Shown: piece by piece, positions 59,701 to 64,000 of the stretch
Position numbering within the stretch: the first letter of the stretch is position 1
Layout: every line of letters begins with the position of its first letter
Assembly: GCF_036373705.1 (NCBI RefSeq)
Contig: NC_089856.1
Coordinates: 8,240,501-8,304,500, forward strand
Reading direction: 5' to 3'
Length of the DNA: 64,000 nt
Source of the DNA: Amia ocellicauda
Lineage: Eukaryota; Chordata; Actinopteri; Amiiformes; Amiidae
Program-made: the position numbers and the translations under genes
Notes under the pieces: model-generated
Database searches by the model: none
Seen by the model: only the letters and a program-made list of their open reading frames with translations
What the model was told of the DNA's origin: nothing

Positions 59701-60785
59701 TACCTATTTAACAATGATAACTTTTCAGAGTTTGAATAGCAATTCAGAATAGAGAAAATCTTCCATAAGAGAAAGCTGAATTAAGACTAAACCTTAGACT
59801 GCCACTCAACCAATTTAAAATCCTTTGCATTCTGTATTGCTCTCCAACAAATATCAATGTGCTGTGGTTCTAAGATGGTACCCTTGTTATACAGTATATC
59901 CATAGCTGAAGACCCCAGCTATGAATAAGATGCAAATATTACATGTATATGTGAGATCCATGATGCATGCTGGGATACCTATACCTAAAACTGGGGCATA
60001 GCATAAATGATGAAGCCTTCATTCAGTTAGATTACATTTTACACACTCCCTTTTCTATCAAAAATGAAACCAAGCTTGATTTCAGGAAAGTGGACCTGCC
60101 AGTTCCATCCCCAGGCTTTTAGTCCATCCAACACCCACTGCTCCCAACAAAGTTTATAAACCATCACATAATCTCTCCTTTGTACAGGCATTTTCAGAGT
60201 GGAAATGCAGCTGAAGTCAATTAGCCTTACTGCATTAAACACACCACATGCTGAAAATAACCACATTGTTTTCTTCCTCCAAGTGAACAGGCTATAAGCA
60301 ATGCAACAGCACTCAGACTCTCAATTAAAAGGAAAGTTTTGTTTCTATGGGGACACCTTTAAAAATGGTCTACACCTTGCTCCCAGTGGCAAGAGGAAGC
60401 AAGGCGTCTGAAGATTTATTGAATTGCTGTACACAGATCCTGCTTTCCTTTTGGACAAACACAGGAAGAAAATGTAGCAAATTAGAAGGCCCAATGTTGA
60501 GCATCTCAGAGGAAAGGTTCAACTGTTGTTGCCAAAAGAGGTATGGTGTTCAGGGTAAAGGATTTAAGGATTCTCCAATGGATCATTTTCAAGGAGGATA
60601 CAGGTGGTTGTATACTGATCTTCTAGAGAATCAAAGAAGGTGAAGAGAAGCAAAAGAGGGTGACTACAGCCACCTGCAGTGTGGCATTACTGCAAACGAA
60701 CCCTTGGCGATTCCAGTTCCAGTTCCATCACATACCTTCTTTTTCCCCGTTACATTCCACTCCTTTAAGATTTCTGTAGCACTAC
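47976..60785 (-). CDS. spats2: Spermatogenesis-associated serine-rich protein 2, 5' exons missing (9 exons seen)
   Basis: Exons in transcript order: 60785-60736, 59438-59192, 57151-56948, 55181-55046, 53822-53764, 51329-51220, 50055-49953, 48811-48648, 48215-47976 (stop at 47978-47976). Splice sites are consensus and frame is continuous for 436 aa. Conserved SPATS2 blocks appear in order: EILKEWNVTGKKK and PKKKKKPKP (basic); NGFHANGSVLDGDSVDSLSE; SNIDKSVKDLQRCTASLTRY, VVVKEEMDSSIKKMKQTFAE and LMDREVALLAEMDKVKAEA (coiled coil, DUF1387-type); SEEQLSELRADIKHFVSERK; YSSRSRCSSASSS; then a Gly/Arg/Gln-rich tail (GNRRPGQGYQPGGQR) ending PNGLPQRPPRTHCP. Human SPATS2 is 545 aa. Its UBA-like N-terminus, roughly 75 residues, was not found before 64000. 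It is a cytoplasmic RNA-associated protein abundant in testis, with no known enzyme activity. Confidence 0.95.
51942..52850 (+). mobile_element. hAT (Charlie-like) element with truncated BED-finger transposase, in spats2 intron
   Basis: It starts CAGAGGTCACTAACAGGCGG, a hAT terminus. The frame 52336-52521 reads SKKRKVDSENRGFNPEWTD, then FILPTGSTKPVCLICSETM and NVKRHYETK, which is the BED zinc finger of the GTF2IRD2/ZBED-like hAT group. The final His of the finger is Gln here. A frameshift near 52515 moves the sequel (YPLKSEVTSQKIGSLRAQYD, FTAQQRAHECSLRVAWILG, KECMSAVAG) into another frame up to about 52745. The catalytic and dimerisation parts are missing, and the text jumps to a typical 3' end (CGGACCTTTGCTTCAAGAAA and AACTGGACCTCTTTACA), so it is an internally deleted copy. 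It is antisense to spats2. Confidence 0.8.
53432..53580. mobile_element. Possible hAT-type MITE end
   Basis: GCAGGGATGAACAACTCCAGGCCTCAAGGGCTCCAG, a 36-base opening of which CAGGGATGAACAACTCCAGG is the most characteristic part, resembles the start of common fish hAT MITEs of the 'CAGG..TCAACTCTGGTCCTCGAGGGC' type. The opposite end is not identifiable. Confidence 0.3.
56690..56717. repeat. Poly-T tract (28 T)
   Basis: Twenty-eight consecutive T, which is an A-tract in the sense of spats2, in the intron after the exon at 57151-56948. There is no SINE body next to it in either direction. Confidence 0.9.
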
Positions 60786-61160
60786 CTGCAGAGAACAGAA
60801 CAAATGCACAGGATTTGTGAAGTGTACAATGTACATCAACATAGGACAACTGATCACCAAATTTTAAATAAGCAGCTTAATACATTTTGCAGTTACAAAT
60901 TTCAAACTTCAGGGGAAGAAAGTCACTTGCAGAACAAGAAGTTGCAGTGTCTTGATCTGGAAGTTCTTAAAAAATGTATTACATTTCCTACTGAAGTAAT
61001 TTCAGTGATAATTATGCAAGCTTAGAGATTATCAGACAGACAGCATCTCCTTACTAACCAGGTGAACCCCAGAAAATAAGTCTAAGGCCACAGGTGTTAT
61101 ACCAGGGAACAAACTGCCGAGGTCTCAAACAAAACATTAGAGCCTAAGTTGAACGAATGA

Positions 61161-61300
61161 GGCGGCTCCCAAGTGGCTCAAGTAGAAAAAGCTTGAGGTG
61201 CAGGTTCAGTCCCATTATACCAGCAGCACTGGTTCCAGTCTGGGCCAGCCATAATCCCGGGGTCTCAGACCCAGTCCATGAAGGGATGTTTATTTTGTTT
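61161..61300 (+). mobile_element. tRNA-derived SINE, second family
   Basis: GGCGGCTCCCAAGTGGCTCA is a box A head of the fish type GCGGCTCCCGAGTGGCGCA. It is followed by AAAAAGCTTGAGGTGCAGGTTCAGTCCC (box B GGTTCAGTCCC), then CAGTCTGGGCCAGCCATAATCCCGGGGTCTCAG, the usual body. It differs from the SINEs at 33510 and 38991. It lies upstream of the first spats2 exon seen in the window. Confidence 0.65.
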
Positions 61301-61502
61301 TGGGGGGGGAGGTTGTTTCCCCAGCTGGAGTGGTGAATTACTTATCCAGCCTATTTTATGAATTGAACATGTAGACCATTTAAAGGTTTTTACAGTGCAT
61401 GTTGATTCAAGGAACTTGTAACGATTTGCATCATGGTAACTTGGAGCAGGATTAAAACAAAAATGAGAATGCGGCTGAGACCTGCCATAATTAACCGACT
61501 AG

Positions 61503-62768
61503 TACCCCATTTCCACTGGCGGACCGGTCTGGACGTGTCTGGCCCTGGACGCTTAAACGGGTGTTTCCACTGGCTTAAGCATCTGGACGCGTCCAGGTTT
61601 TGTGGACAGTTAACTATCTGCTGCCAGACATGGCTGTAAGCGTCTGTCACGCCCACTAAGGAAATCCTTTCGCTTTCAGAAGCGAGATCGGCTACATTAT
61701 GTTTGAAGATATAATCTCAAGTGCGGTGTGGGATCACGAAGAAATTACTTTTATTAGCAGCATGGAGTGAAATCCACGCACAGAAACAATTACTGCTTAC
61801 AGTTAATATCCGAGTGTATTAAAAACTTGCCGAACACGGATTTCACAGGACCCGGTGCAGTGCTGTTACTAGTTAATAAACTGAAGGATAATAATTGGAG
61901 CGGTAGCAGACAAATTTTATTAATATTTTATGAACAACTGGACAGTATTTCAGGCTGTTTTCTGAATGGTTTGCAGGTCTGTTTCATAACAGCCTCGCAG
62001 AGACAATGAGTATGAAGGCGAACGTGTGCCCATTTACAAGTTAAATGAATGAATAAATGAAATACAGCAGATCTGCTTTTCCCTCTAAAACATTATGGAC
62101 TGGTTTAATAAATGCGTCCATAAGTCCATAAATGCCATGACTGAAATGTGCACTTTAATCATCCAGCTACAATATAGCAGATGATAATTGAACTAATCGT
62201 GAAACGTGTGTATTTTGTTTCAACTGTAACTTGCCCTGCTTAAGGACGTCTGCTAAGTAAATTAAAAATAATACGGCAAAAAGTGTTGTTTGCAGTTACA
62301 AATCTGTAGTAAGAGTAAGTTAAGGGAGTCAAGTGCCATTTAAAATACATATCTACTAACTCATATCTTGATGATTACAATAACAATAACAAGAATAAAT
62401 AGCAAATATTTTTATTGTTGCACATGGAAACGTTTTCTTACGGTAAATGTAATGCTCGACTAAATATAAAGTTGTCTATACACGTTTAGCTATTCCTAAT
62501 ATCTCTTAACAGAAAGGTGCATTTATTATACAGTCTCCAATCATGTAAAGCATAAATAATAAAATAGACAAAAAGTCCTTTACACATCATGCTCTATCGC
62601 TCGTAGTGTTCTATTCGGTTTGAAACAAACCAAACTCACAAAATTGCTCTGCTCCCCTCAGAACAGGGACAGACTTGCTACAACAGCCTGGTTTTACAAA
62701 AAGCTGTGGGACGCGTCTAGCATGGCATGGCATGGCACGGACACTCAAGCCAGTGGAACCGAGGCATA
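61503..62768. mobile_element. TIR DNA element (family A), 1.27 kb, superfamily not assigned
   Basis: The ends are inverted: 61503 TACCCCATTTCCACTGGC, and 62749-62768, whose reverse complement is TATGCCTCGGTTCCACTGGC. The TTTCCACTGGC motif is repeated at about 61564, inside the left end. Positions 61610-61890 match the truncated copy at 2547-2902. The frame 61767-62009 (80 codons) is the longest and matches nothing I know; no DDE motif or zinc finger is visible, so the element looks nonautonomous. A SINE-tail-like AAGGACGTCTGCTAAGTAAA lies inside near 62243, and a short CATGG tandem lies near 62722. Confidence 0.7.
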
Positions 62769-64000
62769 AGATTCACAGAAGCAGTCTGCAACTCTACAAA
62801 TGCTTGCATTGCGTGGGTGTGTGAACTGCAACACACACACAGATTAATAATTGCCGGTTACAATTTCGGATGGCATCAATTCTTTGGCCAACTGGAGAAT
62901 TAAAAACATAACCCCAGCCAATTGCTTCAAAGCAACATTTAAAATATATAAATGGCTTGCCGACTTACTAACCTCAGAATCATAAGAATGACATTGTCAC
63001 AAGTCACAACAGCAAAGGTGAAAATACCTTGTGTTAGAATACCTTTACCATGGTTCTGACTATTCATAATCATAGCTTCAGATTACACAACAAAGCAGTT
63101 TGAATACAATTGCCTTTTTTCTCCCTTCCTGAGTTAAGGAAGAGTGACGTAAACTACATACAAAAACGTCATGACATTACACAGATCAAAACCCTTGCAA
63201 GCAAACAATGTGGAACACATTTCGTACATAGTTTCCAATGAAAATTAAACTTGTATGGCAAACAAAATGTATGGTTTCATGCATCATTACATGTTGCTAT
63301 AGAGCATGTATAGCCTTGCTTACAGTCCTCTTATTTGAGATTTAGAGAATGCATGAAATTGTATTTATCCAAGACAAACTTTATTGAAAATAATTAAATT
63401 TGCACATTAACTTCAATGAAGGTTCAAATGTCATAGCCTGCTGTAAAATCAGATCATTTGAGAATGAGAAGCCAATGGAAAAAATGGTAAACAATAGTAG
63501 CAAGCTAGCTAACTAAATCCCACATTTAGGCTAAACCAACTAAAAAACAATTAGGCCTATTCTGATGAAGTTGTAGTGTTTGTCATAGTTCATTTTGCAA
63601 CTAGTTTTGAAACAAATCCTGAATATTTCAAATCCCAAGTTGGGATCCAAACTCCAAACACACAAATCTCTGTAGTTCTTTTAACCCTTATAAAAGAAAT
63701 CAAGTTGCCCATCTCCTTGAGAATGTTTTGTCTGTTCTGTCCTACGACTAACAACATACAACGATCCTAATGTCCTGTTGTAGTAAAATGAAGAATCTTT
63801 ATTAATGCCAATTAGGGTTGCCAAAAATACCGATACTCCAATACTACTACGATACCAGATTTCAGAAACGGTTTTGAGCTTTGCATTCGGTAATAAAGTA
63901 AATCGAAGAACTCTACTTGTATAACAAAAATTGTGTGATCGCGTCTTTCACTTAAACAAAAAAAAGTGTTTTTGTCCGCGCAGTAACATCACAGACCTCA
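62769..64000. other. No gene recognised; probable spats2 intron or upstream DNA
   Basis: AT-rich. I searched the minus strand for the SPATS2 UBA-like N-terminal exons (family text KINAVRAIVPNKSNNE) and did not find them. From about 63809 the phrase AGGGTTGCCAAAAATACCGA begins a block that looks like the end of a dispersed repeat running off the window. Confidence 0.4.

Noticed and set aside
61767..62009. 80-codon frame in family A as a possible transposase or Myb-like protein
   Set aside because: No catalytic triad, zinc finger or helix-turn-helix visible, and the related copy at 2.7 kb does not keep the frame.
61000..64000. Missing N-terminal exons of spats2
   Set aside because: I looked on the minus strand for the UBA-like segment and found no matching stretch with splice sites, so the gene is left open at its 5' end.

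Overview
This is a stretch of vertebrate nuclear DNA, almost certainly from a ray-finned fish. The genes have GT-AG introns. The intergenic and intronic DNA is AT-rich and full of fish-type repeats: Tc1/mariner elements with TA target sites, CR1-like LINEs, tRNA-derived SINEs ending in the 'aaggrcgtctgctaa' motif, hAT and other TIR elements, and a Ty3/Gypsy scrap. The sequence alone does not fix the species.

Layout. (1) 1-8.8 kb is a repeat-rich intergenic block. It holds a broken Tc1 copy at the left edge, a long decayed CR1-like LINE on the minus strand (5.6 to 2.45 kb) with a truncated TIR element inside it, and three tRNA-Ser-like relics. (2) 8.97-21.9 kb (+) is a five-exon gene for a 488-aa coiled-coil, acidic-tailed protein that resembles the LRRFIP family and ends in a CaaX-like tetrapeptide. 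Its first intron carries an essentially complete Tc1/mariner element with an open 346-aa DD36E-spaced transposase. (3) 22-29 kb is a second repeat block: a Gypsy integrase remnant, a 1.13-kb TIR element with internal copies of its own ends, and a second CR1-like LINE. (4) 29.3-44.0 kb (+) is mcrs1 (microspherule protein 1), complete: a CpG-rich noncoding first exon, 14 coding exons, 469 aa and a C-terminal FHA domain. (5) 44-48 kb is the convergent interval with the two 3' UTRs. (6) 48.0-60.8 kb (-) is spats2. Nine coding exons are present, including the stop; the N-terminal exons were not found and probably lie beyond the right edge. (7) 61-64 kb is spats2 intron or upstream DNA with a SINE and a 1.27-kb TIR element related to the copy inside the first LINE.

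How the genes relate. The tail-to-tail mcrs1/spats2 pair matches the known human 12q13.12 neighbourhood (SPATS2-KCNH3-MCRS1), but no KCNH3 coding sequence is seen between them here. The three genes are not an operon. MCRS1 is a chromatin and centrosome factor (INO80 and NSL complexes), SPATS2 is a cytoplasmic RNA-associated protein, and the LRRFIP-like product is probably a signalling or cytoskeletal coiled-coil adaptor. Exon borders were placed by hand from splice consensus, reading frame and remembered family sequence. Every internal junction in the three models keeps frame. I saw no convincing undescribed system. The best leads are the intact DD36E transposon, the CaaX ending of the LRRFIP-like protein, and the two unassigned TIR families.
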